Origin: Leclercia sp. S52
GTDB lineage: Bacteria; Pseudomonadota; Gammaproteobacteria; Enterobacterales; Enterobacteriaceae
Assembly: GCF_039727615.1 (NCBI RefSeq)
Contig: NZ_CP152474.1
Span: 2,852,001-2,916,000 of the forward strand
Direction: 5' to 3'
Length of the DNA stretch: 64,000 nucleotides
Every line of letters begins with the position of its first letter. Positions within the stretch are counted from its first letter, which is position 1. The notes beneath the pieces were generated by a model. The model did not search any database and was not told the DNA's origin. It saw only the letters and a program-made list of their open reading frames with translations. Position numbers and translations under genes: made by a program. Of this stretch, positions 51,104 through 58,682 are shown piece after piece.

Positions 51104-51327
51104 TTAGCGGCTTCCGTATCGCAGTTGGCTTTCCACGTTTTGTTGTGGGTCAGGATCGCTCTTTTGGTACGCTCATCCATCGATAGGATGTCAGCATCAG
51201 TAACGAGGATCGGCTTCACCCAGTTACAGGCTGTGTCCACCACGACTGTGTTATTTGTTGAGCCAGTCTCTGCGCAGCTCGTCATCAACATTGTTGCCAG
51301 GCATGCGAGTAACGGTTTCCTGAACAT
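51100..51327 (-). CDS. Outer-membrane spanin (Rz1-like lipoprotein)
   Basis: The 75-residue frame MFRKPLLACLATMLMTSC has a type II signal with lipobox MTSC (Cys18). The mature part NTVVVDTACNWVKPILV is like o-spanins. It lies partly inside the inner spanin gene in another frame, which is the classic Rz/Rz1 layout. With the i-spanin it fuses inner and outer membranes in the last step of lysis. Confidence 0.82.
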   Translation of the reverse strand: MFRKPLLACLATMLMTSCAETGSTNNTVVVDTACNWVKPILVTDADILSMDERTKRAILTHNKTWKANCDTEAAK

Positions 51328-51520
51328 CTGAAGCCTCTTTGCTTGTTTGCGTCTGGCGTTTGGTTGCGGCAGTGGCTTGTTCGATTTTGGCTTTCGTTTC
51401 TCTCTCTGTGGCGGCCTGTTCAGCTTTGCCCTTACCTTTCGAGTGGCCGATGCCAAATGCGCTGGCAGCGATAGCCAATACAGCGAAGAAACCGGCTATC
51501 AGCATTTCGATGATGCTCAT
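51251..51520 (-). CDS. Inner-membrane spanin (Rz-like)
   Basis: The 89-residue protein has an N-terminal membrane helix (MLIAGFFAVLAIAASAFGI) and then a periplasmic coiled coil rich in Lys, Glu, Ala and Gln (GKAEQAATERETKAKIEQAT). SD CAGGAG precedes the ATG, and the gene overlaps the holin stop as ATGA. The o-spanin begins inside its 3-prime part. Confidence 0.82.
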   Translation of the reverse strand: MSIIEMLIAGFFAVLAIAASAFGIGHSKGKGKAEQAATERETKAKIEQATAATKRQTQTSKEASDVQETVTRMPGNNVDDELRRDWLNK

Positions 51521-51771
51521 GGTTTTTCTCCTGGGTTCATACCGGCGTCGATTTGTTGCTCTTTGATATCCTTATCTCCGGACAGCTTTTTGGCACCGAG
51601 GTAGCCGGCGGTGCAGAAACCGAAGTACAGGCCAAATACGACTTCAGACAGAGTTCCCTGATAGGCCTGCCATGCAACCACACAACTGCTGACCAGGAAA
51701 CCTAGAGCGGCTTGTGTGCGACTGAGTGAGATATTCCCCGACATCCCTCGAAGCATGTTCAGAGCATCCAT
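51517..51771 (-). CDS. Holin-like membrane protein (DUF2644-like)
   Basis: The 84-residue protein MDALNMLRGMSGNISLSRTQ has two hydrophobic segments (AALGFLVSSCVVAWQAYQG and EVVFGLYFGFCTAGYLGAKK) and a charged C-terminus. Position between lysozyme and spanins suggests a role in membrane permeabilisation. Its start overlaps the lysozyme stop (TGATG). Confidence 0.68.
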   Translation of the reverse strand: MDALNMLRGMSGNISLSRTQAALGFLVSSCVVAWQAYQGTLSEVVFGLYFGFCTAGYLGAKKLSGDKDIKEQQIDAGMNPGEKP

Positions 51772-52238
51772 CAGATGAGGCCTTTGTAGATGTCATAGCT
51801 ACCAGATCGCATCACCTCAGCATGGCGCTGAGCGCGTTCTGGTGTTTGCTTAGCCCACAGGCTGTTGAGCATGCCGCGTGAGGCGCCGTCGAAGTTTCCT
51901 TCGGAGATCATAGCGAGAGTGTTTTTGAAACCAGCGAGGCCGGGAACGCCCATTTGGTATGCCATGCTAATCAGCACATCCCGGCGGGCATCATTGCAAC
52001 TCTTCAGTGCGCTGATGATTGCCGGTCGCAGTTGCATCTCGGTGATAGTGTTCTCGACAAATACCTCTTTCCACACGTCGCCAACCCTGCGCGGTACGGT
52101 GAAGGTGTAATTGGAAAGTGCTGCGCCTTTGGGGCCGATCTTAATGCCGCCGGCAATAGTGGGATATCCAAGAGTGTCTCGGTATGGCTTTTCCCGATAG
52201 CCTTCCTCAAAGTTGAGGATGGGGATAATCTGGCTCAC
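51771..52238 (-). CDS. T4-type lysozyme (endolysin), GH24
   Basis: This 155-residue murein hydrolase has the T4 lysozyme triad spacing Glu12-x8-Asp21-x5-Thr27 in FEEGYREKPYRDTLGYPTIAGG (residues 10-31). No signal-arrest segment is seen at the N-terminus, so it depends on a holin. It overlaps the preceding gene by ATGA and the next by TGATG. Confidence 0.9.
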   Translation of the reverse strand: MSQIIPILNFEEGYREKPYRDTLGYPTIAGGIKIGPKGAALSNYTFTVPRRVGDVWKEVFVENTITEMQLRPAIISALKSCNDARRDVLISMAYQMGVPGLAGFKNTLAMISEGNFDGASRGMLNSLWAKQTPERAQRHAEVMRSGSYDIYKGLI

Positions 52239-52519
52239 TTCTTCTCCTCCTCAACCAGTGGCTTTACTTTGTCGGCAGTCTTTTCTGCAGTTCGCTCTGG
52301 AATAGAGTCGAGCTTTGATTTCATCTCGCTTACCTGCACCGCAAGCAATTCAACCTTCTTGTCTCGTTCGTCAGCTATATCGCGGTACTCCGCACGGATT
52401 TTGCTGTTGGAGTAAGTGAAGGCGATCGTCATTACGCTGCACATGGCACAGAACAGAAGAAACATGGCGCCTATCATGAGGCGCCCTTTATGGCTCTCAA
52501 TAAACGCTTTAACTTTCAT
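52235..52519 (-). CDS. Lysis-cassette protein with one membrane helix
   Basis: The 94-residue protein MKVKAFIESHKGRLMIGAMF has one N-terminal membrane helix (MIGAMFLLFCAMCSVMTIAF) and a long charged helix (RDIADERDKKVELLAVQVSE). It overlaps both neighbours, so it is part of the lysis operon. It may be a pinholin or antiholin, but I cannot name it. Confidence 0.65.
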   Translation of the reverse strand: MKVKAFIESHKGRLMIGAMFLLFCAMCSVMTIAFTYSNSKIRAEYRDIADERDKKVELLAVQVSEMKSKLDSIPERTAEKTADKVKPLVEEEKK

Positions 52520-52889
52520 GGCGATCTTCCTCCAGCTTCGCGAGCATTGAGCTCACCTGGCCCCGGAACTGTTCATCGCCTCCGGACTGGGTCATTGCTA
52601 TCAGTATGCGAAGCGAGCTTTTGATGATGCGTATGTCACTTTCGAGATGGGAAATACGCTGCAGATCCTTTTCTCTTCGCTCTCTCAATTCGTTGTTCTC
52701 TTGACGCAGCTCGTCGTTAGTGGCTTTGAGAAGAACAACCTGCTCTTTGTAATGTGTGATTACCTCGCCGCCCGCCCTGTTATTCGTTACGGCTGAAGCA
52801 ATGACCGCGCTTAGTGGCTTCCAGAAAAGCGCGAGCGCACCGCCACCAAATAAGACGGCAGCAATGCTTGTGATTAGGCTGTTCTCCAT
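52509..52889 (-). CDS. First lysis-cassette protein, membrane helix plus coiled coil
   Basis: The 126-residue protein MENSLITSIAAVLFGGGALA has an N-terminal membrane helix, a middle coiled coil (QVVLLKATNDELRQENNELRERRE) and a charged C-terminus. It heads the late operon after the Q-dependent leader. A longer in-frame start at 52910 is possible, and neither start has a strong ribosome site. It could be a holin partner. Confidence 0.6.
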   Translation of the reverse strand: MENSLITSIAAVLFGGGALALFWKPLSAVIASAVTNNRAGGEVITHYKEQVVLLKATNDELRQENNELRERREKDLQRISHLESDIRIIKSSLRILIAMTQSGGDEQFRGQVSSMLAKLEEDRHES

Positions 52890-52910
52890 TGGGTAATCCC
52901 AGCTGCGCAT

Positions 52911-52963
52911 TGAAAAAATAAAAGAGCGCCGTACATCTGGAGATGGGGATTTCCAACGGCGCT
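52911..52963 (-). terminator. Second hairpin of the late leader
   Basis: The stem AGCGCCGT with ACGGCGCT (52925-52932 with 52956-52963) closes a 23-base loop. On the minus strand it is followed by CTTTTATTTTTTC. It may act as a second stop in the late leader unless Q is present. Confidence 0.55.
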
Positions 52964-53045
52964 TAAATCGCCCGTAGGCGTATGTGAGGGAATGGCAATA
53001 CCGGCTCTTCGGCCTAAAGGTCCCAGGTAGCGGGATTCAGATACG

Positions 53046-53077
53046 AAAAAGCCCCGGCTATTAACCGAGGCTCTTTT
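53046..53077. terminator. Terminator in the late leader (tR-prime-like)
   Basis: The stem AGCCCCGG with CCGAGGCT (one mismatch) is flanked by five A and four T. It lies just after Q and before the lysis genes, where Q-dependent terminators are found in lambdoid phages. Confidence 0.7.
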
Positions 53078-53126
53078 GTGTAATTCAGTCGACAACCAAA
53101 GATATGGCGACGATATCAGATTTACG

Positions 53127-53831
53127 CTAAATGTATGCTATTTTATTGACTTTTGCAACACCCTGCTGCGAAAAAGCTGCTTTTTGTTGTGATCGTGTTC
53201 TCACCGCTCGCAGCAAAGCATCACTATCAAGTCGCTCGAATATGGCGCACATGGAATTCCAGTAGTCGGCGTAGTTATGACTCCAGTTATCCGGCTTCAC
53301 TCCGCATAGCTCAGCTAGATCCTGCTTCTGGTAAGTCTCCCTACCGGCCAACTCAGCTTTAACATCCTGCGCCGCCAGCCAGATTAACGCCTTCAGCCTG
53401 TCCATGGTCTTGCCAGCCACCTTCTTCACGCCCAGCTGCGCCCTGAACTCACCCCATGCCCACTGAGTAATCGCCACCTGGTTCTCCCAGCGCACGTTCT
53501 CGCTGTAGTTCCAGAGCAGCCACGCCTTCTGGTGTTCTTCGAGCGACAGGACCGCCCGGCGCCACGATGCAGTGGAGAACTCGACCGGTTGGACGAGCGG
53601 GATGTGCGAGCCTTTAGCGCGCGACTGCTGCCCGGGGATTGGCGGATTGCTCGGGTTAACCAGCTTCCCGTTAGCCGGGTTAATCACCTTCACGCGGGAA
53701 CGACTGCGCGGGGTGGCAGTGAACATGGCATTTTCAGCAAAGGCGACCAGCTGGCCTTTAGTGGCACCACTCAGATCGGCAGTCGCAACGATCAGCTGTT
53801 CACGCACATACTGCAGATATTGAACGTTCAT
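53127..53831 (-). CDS. Antitermination protein Q
   Basis: Q lets RNA polymerase read through the late terminator into the lysis and structural genes. This 234-residue protein (MNVQYLQYVREQLIVATADL) has the Phage_antitermQ pattern with SLEEHQKAWLLWNYSENVRW, GEFRAQLGVKKVAGKTMDRL and LIWLAAQDVKAEL. The start at 53831 overlaps the preceding small gene as TAATG with AGGAAG upstream. A 75-codon longer frame to 54056 is rejected because it overlaps ninG. Confidence 0.85.
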   Translation of the reverse strand: MNVQYLQYVREQLIVATADLSGATKGQLVAFAENAMFTATPRSRSRVKVINPANGKLVNPSNPPIPGQQSRAKGSHIPLVQPVEFSTASWRRAVLSLEEHQKAWLLWNYSENVRWENQVAITQWAWGEFRAQLGVKKVAGKTMDRLKALIWLAAQDVKAELAGRETYQKQDLAELCGVKPDNWSHNYADYWNSMCAIFERLDSDALLRAVRTRSQQKAAFSQQGVAKVNKIAYI

Positions 53832-53941
53832 TAAGCGGCTTCCTTCTGAGGTTGTTTGGTCTGGCTGTGCTTTGCTACTGGCGGCATATTGGCGCGCATG
53901 ACGCTTTCCGCCTGGTATCTGGCTATCTGATCGCGGGTCAT
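53831..53941 (-). CDS. 36-residue protein between ninG and Q
   Basis: The frame MTRDQIARYQAESVMRANMP ends KQPQKEAA. Its ATG overlaps the ninG stop (ATGA) and its TAA overlaps the Q start (TAATG), so all three genes are coupled. Overlap at both ends is strong support for translation. It is helical and charged, and its function is unknown. Confidence 0.72.
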   Translation of the reverse strand: MTRDQIARYQAESVMRANMPPVAKHSQTKQPQKEAA

Positions 53942-54543
53942 GCTGCCTCCTGCTGTTTGAGGGCGCGAAGCTTAGCCCTGGCATCGGCGCGGATGCCGTC
54001 CAGTTCTTCGCGGGTGTAACGGTGGGTTTCGTTATTGGATTCGAGCGCCAGCACATTTTCTTCGCCGATCAGCTCAACCAGCGCAGCTCTGTAGGCCTCG
54101 ATATTTCCTGACTTATGAACGTTACAGGCTGAGCACTGCAGCCAGATATTGTCCGGGTTAAAGCGGAGCTGCGGGGCGGCGGCTGTGGTGCGGTAGTGGC
54201 CGGCATGCCATGCAAAGGCGGTCTTTGTTCCGCATGAGATGCAGCCATACCCGGCAGCCAGCAGCGTAGTGCGCCGCCAGTCGTTGACAGCGCGCTGAGT
54301 CATCTGCATCCAGTGGCTGATCGGCTTAACTGCCCGGCGTCGTTCTGCGTGGCTCCGGCGCGATTCCTGCTCCTTCCGGCGCTCATCCTTGATGCGCTTG
54401 GCTGCCTCTTTCACCTTCTGCTTAGCTCGCAGCTCCAGGGCATAGATAGCGCCGTGAGCCGGGCAGCACCAACGGACGTTGTCGTACTGGGGGATGAACC
54501 ACTCGTTGCATACTTTGCACTTGCGGCGGGCTGGCTTACGCAT
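53938..54543 (-). CDS. ninG: NinG recombination protein
   Basis: NinG (Rap type) is a junction endonuclease that aids RecBCD-pathway phage recombination. The 201-residue protein has an N-terminal zinc-finger (CKVCNEWF, with later WCCPAHG) and the HNH-like CISCGTKTAFAWHAGHYRTT with LQCSACNVHKSGN. It is followed by a coupled small gene and Q, as in lambda-like nin regions. Confidence 0.9.
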   Translation of the reverse strand: MRKPARRKCKVCNEWFIPQYDNVRWCCPAHGAIYALELRAKQKVKEAAKRIKDERRKEQESRRSHAERRRAVKPISHWMQMTQRAVNDWRRTTLLAAGYGCISCGTKTAFAWHAGHYRTTAAAPQLRFNPDNIWLQCSACNVHKSGNIEAYRAALVELIGEENVLALESNNETHRYTREELDGIRADARAKLRALKQQEAA

Positions 54544-54853
54544 GTGACTTCTCCTTGTCAGATATCAGCTCATCGATGAAATCATCTCCGTCAAGTGGAA
54601 TCAGATATTGCGGAGGATAAAGCGACCAACCGTTGCCGGACCAAATCGGGGACTCCTTGCCCATTTCAGACTTCACATCACCAGTTACCAGCCAGCACTG
54701 ACAATCGCTGCAGTTCACTGTCGGGCGACCATGCGGGGACTTAAATGACCCGCGAGCTGGTACCAGTTCGACCGTAGTCACGCACTTGCCAATATCAGCC
54801 TGCTTATTGCTGTCGATTATCAGCGCCAGGCCGCCCGCTCTTAACTCACGCAT
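54536..54853 (-). CDS. nin-region protein of unknown function
   Basis: The 105-residue protein MRELRAGGLALIIDSNKQAD contains DIGKCVTTVELVPARGSF, NCSDCQCWLVTGDV (a possible metal site) and SLYPPQYLIPLDGDD. GGAGAAAT lies before the ATG at 54853. A longer frame to 55042 would overlap ninE and ninB and is rejected. I do not know its function. Confidence 0.68.
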   Translation of the reverse strand: MRELRAGGLALIIDSNKQADIGKCVTTVELVPARGSFKSPHGRPTVNCSDCQCWLVTGDVKSEMGKESPIWSGNGWSLYPPQYLIPLDGDDFIDELISDKEKSHA

Positions 54854-55016
54854 GATTTCTCCTTGCTGCCAGGCGCAGCCATTTCTGATCGACGAGACGG
54901 GCGGTGTAGCCCTTGAGGGTTGGGATTTCGGATGGCTTGAGTTCCGGCTTACGCTTGCGGCGAGTACGGACGCGGTAGATTTCATTTGTGATAATGCGAG
55001 CAAGAGGACTAGCCAC
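54846..55016 (-). CDS. ninE: NinE-like protein
   Basis: This 56-residue basic protein resembles lambda NinE, with RTRRKRKPELKPSEIPTLKG and YTARLVDQKWLRLAARR matching the KRKP-x-P-x-ESDV...YTAHLWDIRWLRRRAR pattern. It starts at GTG 55016, overlapping the ninB stop. Its function is unknown in lambda as well. Confidence 0.75.
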   Translation of the reverse strand: MASPLARIITNEIYRVRTRRKRKPELKPSEIPTLKGYTARLVDQKWLRLAARRNHA

Positions 55017-55446
55017 GGGCACCTCCGAAGCGGGAAGCCCATTCCATAGCCAGGCGGGATTCATCGCCCCAGCGGACGTTACGCTCAGCACCAAAGGCGT
55101 GAATCAGCTCGATGAGGTCACGCATCTGGCCGACGGTCATCTTGCTGGTTGACTGGCCCAGTACCACGAAGCCATCACCGGCTAAGTTCGGCACGACTTC
55201 CTGCTTTACCAGCGCGGCGGTGAAGATATGCTTCCAACTCTCAGATGAGAGCTTGCGGCCATGCCATTCAACCTGGCTGCTGATGTCGCCCAAAATTGCC
55301 CAAAGCTTGGAATTCTGGTCGATGGAGCGGGTCATCTCTTTTATCTCGATGACGACCGGGCGCTTCTCGTCGAGCTGCAACTGGTTAATCGCATTGATGG
55401 CATTGGCGCGGATGTTGGTGTTACGGAGGAGGAATTGCTGTTTCAT
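55009..55446 (-). CDS. ninB: NinB recombination mediator
   Basis: NinB (Orf) binds single-stranded DNA and helps load recombinase in phage recombination. The 145-residue protein MKQQFLLRNTNIRANAINAI has the family core TRSIDQNSKLWAILGDISSQV, ESWKHIFTAALVKQE and MRDLIELIHAFGAERNVRW. The ATG at 55446 overlaps the stop of a small upstream gene. Confidence 0.92.
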   Translation of the reverse strand: MKQQFLLRNTNIRANAINAINQLQLDEKRPVVIEIKEMTRSIDQNSKLWAILGDISSQVEWHGRKLSSESWKHIFTAALVKQEVVPNLAGDGFVVLGQSTSKMTVGQMRDLIELIHAFGAERNVRWGDESRLAMEWASRFGGARG

Positions 55447-55541
55447 ACGGCCTCCCCGCAGGAAACCGCAGAATGCAGAAAATCGCCGGTGCATTTCTGC
55501 ATCGGTGAAAGGGTGTTGGTGTACTCGATGTGTGTCGTCAT
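55443..55541 (-). CDS. 32-residue protein before ninB
   Basis: The frame MTTHIEYTNTLSPMQKCTGD, then FLHSAVSCGEAV, is preceded by TTGGGGAC and its TGA overlaps the ninB ATG (ATGA). The coupling supports it. It is very short and I do not recognise it. Confidence 0.5.
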   Translation of the reverse strand: MTTHIEYTNTLSPMQKCTGDFLHSAVSCGEAV

Positions 55542-55633
55542 ATCGTCCCCAATATGACGCGCCTGCACCGCCGGTCGTTCACTCCGGCGGCACAGTAATT
55601 ATACCACTACTTTTGAGAATTGATTATCAACTT

Positions 55634-55897
55634 TCAACGCTGCTTGACGTTGAGATTAGTAATTTCAGGAAGCTTGAAGCCCGCCATGTCTTCCGCCCGG
55701 ATCGGTGGTGATAAGCAGTCAGCAAACACCAGCGAACCATCGAGCAAAATCACGAAGCACCACCCCATAAACAAACTGGCACTACACCAGTCAGCCTTTA
55801 AAGGCACATCTGGCATCTTGTCGGGAAAGGTCGGGTAATGCCCTGCAAGCCACTCCATGGCGTCGCAGCGATTGAGAGTGTATTTGTCGTACATCAT
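55634..55897 (-). CDS. Small prophage protein of unknown function
   Basis: The 87-residue protein MMYDKYTLNRCDAMEWLAGH has a hydrophobic middle (WCSASLFMGWCFVILLDGSL) that could be a membrane helix. Its start overlaps the stop of the DUF551 gene (ATGA). I do not recognise a family. Confidence 0.6.
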   Translation of the reverse strand: MMYDKYTLNRCDAMEWLAGHYPTFPDKMPDVPLKADWCSASLFMGWCFVILLDGSLVFADCLSPPIRAEDMAGFKLPEITNLNVKQR

Positions 55898-56568
55898 GCC
55901 TCCTGCTGCGGCGCTGCTGGCAGCGGCATCCAGTGGGTAACACTATCACTGTAATGATTCCAAAATGCCTGGCAGCTTTTGTTGCCTTCTGGAACACTCC
56001 AGTAGTCATGAGAAACTCTATTGTTCAGTGTTTCATACACCAGGTATTCTATTGACGTATCTTGAATCCTAGGAGGCATCCGCTCACTGCACGGAATCCA
56101 CCCCTGCACAGGCTCTGCACCCTGAAGCATGGCGGAGCGGCACTGGTTATGCCCTCGAGACCATGCCTCAGCCACATCCGTCACGTCATACTTGATGAAT
56201 GCCGGGCAATCATCTGCGGTGACTTCTGGTGCTGGCTGCGGTAACTGTGGTGCTGCGTAGAGTGGCATAGCTCCAGTGTTTTTTATTGCCTCAGCAAGCC
56301 ATCTATCGGATGTCTCTTCGCAATCCGCGTGATGCCTAAAAACATTGCGATCCCAGTAGACGGTAGCGATAGATGGCGCTTCACCTGGCTCCTTTTCACC
56401 GAAATTACATCCAACGTTTTGGCTGAAACCTCCAGTTGTCCACGCCACCGGCTCCTGCTCCATGCTGGCGAGAAGCTGGCGGGCCATTTCCGAAACTGCG
56501 GAAGGTGCCACTCCGAATCCATTGCCCGAGATAATATCTTGCATAAACTCTTTGGTTAACTTAGCCAT
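55894..56568 (-). CDS. DUF551-containing prophage protein
   Basis: This 224-residue early protein starts MAKLTKEFMQDIISGNGFGV. The N-terminal half has EPVAWTTGGFSQN and AMPLYAAPQLP, common in Ead/Ea22-like phage proteins. The C-terminal half is DUF551 with GWIPCSERMPPRI and SVTHWMPLPAAP. The function is unknown. It lies in the accessory block between HNH and nin genes. Confidence 0.8.
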   Translation of the reverse strand: MAKLTKEFMQDIISGNGFGVAPSAVSEMARQLLASMEQEPVAWTTGGFSQNVGCNFGEKEPGEAPSIATVYWDRNVFRHHADCEETSDRWLAEAIKNTGAMPLYAAPQLPQPAPEVTADDCPAFIKYDVTDVAEAWSRGHNQCRSAMLQGAEPVQGWIPCSERMPPRIQDTSIEYLVYETLNNRVSHDYWSVPEGNKSCQAFWNHYSDSVTHWMPLPAAPQQEA

Positions 56569-56572
56569 ATCC

Positions 56573-57028
56573 CTACTCCCCCACCTTAGTGATGATTCCA
56601 GCGGCTACCAGTTCTGCGGTGTTGGCCTCCTGGCGAAGTTGGGCGGCGTATTCTGAGGCGGCATTGCTGACATTGGATTTCCATCCTTCAACGTCGCCAT
56701 CTTTGATAGCTTCACACGCATACATTTCGGCAAACATCTCCACACCCTGAGCCCGCACTTCAGCCAGGAAGGCGTCTGTGGCCGGGGTTTCTGGCTTCTC
56801 TAGCGCAGCGTCAACTGGCTCGACATCGTGTGGCCCATATACATAGCATTCATCATCAATGAACTTGCTCAGCGCCGAATTCTCAGCAGCCAGCGCCGAG
56901 CACTTGGCCTCAAGAGCGGACACCACTTCCTGATGGTCTCTGTATTTAACGTATGAGCCCGAAATATCATCGCCCTCGGTGTTAAGCCATGCGTCATTGC
57001 AATTCACTGCGTAGGTTCTGATGCTCAT
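56573..57028 (-). CDS. Ead/Ea22-like prophage protein
   Basis: The 151-residue protein MSIRTYAVNCNDAWLNTEGD has a coiled-coil start (VVSALEAKCSALAAENSALS) and a C-terminal region with NAASEYAAQLRQEANTAELV, as in Ead/Ea22 family proteins. Function is unknown. It follows a small helix-turn-helix gene with a 4-base overlap. Confidence 0.72.
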   Translation of the reverse strand: MSIRTYAVNCNDAWLNTEGDDISGSYVKYRDHQEVVSALEAKCSALAAENSALSKFIDDECYVYGPHDVEPVDAALEKPETPATDAFLAEVRAQGVEMFAEMYACEAIKDGDVEGWKSNVSNAASEYAAQLRQEANTAELVAAGIITKVGE

Positions 57029-57273
57029 GCTGATGGCTCCCCGTACTTGTCTGACAGCTCACCCATTTGCCTGTGGATTTCCGCAAGGTCACATCCCGCG
57101 CAGCCCAGAGCTTCAGCAATGAGTTCTTCCTGCTCTTGGGATGGCCCGGCCTGCAAAATTTGGTTAAGCCTCACACGCGATACGCCGCAGTGCTTGGCGA
57201 TGCTGATAAGCGTTACGCCGTTATCTTTCGCCATGGTTCTAACCATCCAGCGGTAATTACTCCACTCACTCAT
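57025..57273 (-). CDS. Small helix-turn-helix protein
   Basis: The 82-residue protein MSEWSNYRWMVRTMAKDNGV has a helix-turn-helix TLISIAKHCGVSRVRLNQIL at residues about 21-40. The start at 57273 overlaps the stop of the previous gene (ATGA), which decides it against 57330. It may be a regulator of the early operon. Confidence 0.65.
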   Translation of the reverse strand: MSEWSNYRWMVRTMAKDNGVTLISIAKHCGVSRVRLNQILQAGPSQEQEELIAEALGCAGCDLAEIHRQMGELSDKYGEPSA

Positions 57274-57665
57274 GCTGGAGCCCTTCCCCATACCATCAGA
57301 ACGCGCTTCATAGCCTCGCTCTGCCGGCACTCCTGGAAAATCACGTTCTCAGACTTGCAGCGCAGAGTTGGCCTTTTCACCTGCTTAGCCAGTGAGTAAA
57401 CACGACCGCCTTTCGCGCCGCGGTGCTTCAGCTCGCCAGTCTTAACCAGCACCGATATCGCGGTAGATATCTGCTTGTAGGTGACGCCCAGGCCCTGGGC
57501 AATCTCTACCGCTCCACGTGGTTGGCCGTCAGCCAGCAGATCGACGATGCGCGCCGGATAGCAGCAGTGCGATTCGTCAGCACGGTCTGCCAGAGAGAGC
57601 ATCAGAAGTTTTTGTGATGCTTTTAGTTCAAGGCTCCACGCCCAGTCCGTTGCTGCTCTGCTCAT
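57270..57665 (-). CDS. Winged-helix protein, possibly a replication-protein remnant
   Basis: The 131-residue protein begins MSRAATDWAWSLELKASQKL and LADRADESHCCYP, which resembles the start of phage replication or transcription helix-turn-helix proteins. From about residue 43 it changes to a MarR-like winged helix (ARIVDLLADGQPRGAVEIAQ, VTYKQISTAISVLVKTGELK). The junction may be a deletion scar that joined two genes, or a normal two-part protein. It overlaps both neighbours by 4 bases. Confidence 0.6.
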   Translation of the reverse strand: MSRAATDWAWSLELKASQKLLMLSLADRADESHCCYPARIVDLLADGQPRGAVEIAQGLGVTYKQISTAISVLVKTGELKHRGAKGGRVYSLAKQVKRPTLRCKSENVIFQECRQSEAMKRVLMVWGRAPA

Positions 57666-58012
57666 AAGGACTCAACCTCAAAGTTAAATAAGTGGATCGG
57701 GAGGTTAATTAGCACCCCTCTTTCATTGAGGTCCTGCCATTGCTTGAAGGTGATCACGCCACTGAATTCAGATTTTTTAATCATCATGTGCAGGCGGTAG
57801 TCATCTAAATCTCTGTCACCCTTCGCTGTATTACATGGGCGGCAGGAGCCATTAAGATTGCCGAGATCATTATTCCCACCGCGCTTCTTCGGCTTGATAT
57901 GATCAATGTGCATGCTTTCGATTGAGAGGGTGTTGCCGCAATAAGCGCACTTGCCAGAGGACTTAGTGAAAACAGATAGCCTCTTCTGCGTGGAAAATTG
58001 ACGAGCCATCAC
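57662..58012 (-). CDS. HNH endonuclease
   Basis: This 116-residue protein has an HNH fold with zinc pairs Cys22-x2-Cys25 (CAYC) and Cys57-x2-Cys60 (CRPC), and the catalytic HIDHIKPKKRGG with His35, Asp37 and His38. It could act as a homing or packaging-related nuclease. It lies where lambda has replication genes. Confidence 0.85.
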   Translation of the reverse strand: MMARQFSTQKRLSVFTKSSGKCAYCGNTLSIESMHIDHIKPKKRGGNNDLGNLNGSCRPCNTAKGDRDLDDYRLHMMIKKSEFSGVITFKQWQDLNERGVLINLPIHLFNFEVESL

Positions 58013-58092
58013 TTACCCTCCTGATGATTTACATATTCAAAATTGCCTGGCATACTTACTCCCGTTACTTGGCGTAACACAGTGTTGAGAAG

Positions 58093-58131
58093 GCCTTTGA
58101 AGTGACCGCTTCAAGGGCTTTCGCTTTTTTT
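58093..58131 (+). terminator. Plus-strand terminator next to the CII-like gene
   Basis: A 10-bp stem (58093-58102 with 58109-58118, one G-T pair) and a 6-base loop are followed by TTTCGC and seven T. All coding genes here are on the minus strand, so this could end an antisense RNA. Confidence 0.65.
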
Positions 58132-58142
58132 GGTAGTACCCA

Positions 58143-58682
58143 TCACATAACTCCCAGCATTGAGGTGACCATCGTCATCAGCGGGCCTACCTGGTCCGGC
58201 ATGAGGCGGAACATGGCAGCTATACCCTCGCTTACCTCTTTCAGCTTCTGATGCTCTGGCGCGTCCAGCATGACGGCCTGCTTAGCTTCCGATACTTCCT
58301 TTTCAGCCTCAGCCAGACGTGTCAGCTTGCAGTCAGCGCCAACCAGCTTTGTGCGGTACTCAATCGGCAGAACGGCCATGATTGCCGGTGTCAGCTGGCG
58401 CACGTTCTCGCGGTACTGCTCGGAGTCAAACCGGTTATCGAGGAAGCGGAACAGCTTCTGACGCTGCCTGCTTAAGTCTTCCGGGAAGGTGATATCCACC
58501 CCGCCCTGCTCCCGGTACTCATTGACGATCAGCATCGTCACCACGTCCTGCCCCTGAGAAGCTGCCCATGAGCGAATCGCATTGCGGATCGCGTCGTGGT
58601 TATCTTCCTGTTTTTGCTGAGCGCGATTTATCATCACGCCGGGCGAAAATCCGATATTCTGTTGATAAGTAAGTGATTGCAT
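58143..58682 (-). CDS. CII-position regulatory protein (YdaT-like)
   Basis: The 179-residue protein MQSLTYQQNIGFSPGVMINR has a helical core with DAIRNAIRSWAASQGQDVVTM and QRQKLFRFLDNRFDSEQYRE, then a long C-terminal helix pair. It follows the Cro-like gene, the place of CII or YdaT in lambdoid prophages. It may control lysogeny or host growth. GGAA lies before the start. Confidence 0.65.
   Translation of the reverse strand: MQSLTYQQNIGFSPGVMINRAQQKQEDNHDAIRNAIRSWAASQGQDVVTMLIVNEYREQGGVDITFPEDLSRQRQKLFRFLDNRFDSEQYRENVRQLTPAIMAVLPIEYRTKLVGADCKLTRLAEAEKEVSEAKQAVMLDAPEHQKLKEVSEGIAAMFRLMPDQVGPLMTMVTSMLGVM

Noticed and set aside
53832..54056. N-terminal extension of Q by 75 codons
   Set aside because: It overlaps ninG and a coupled small gene, is of odd composition, and lacks family similarity. 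The ATG at 53831 has a ribosome site.
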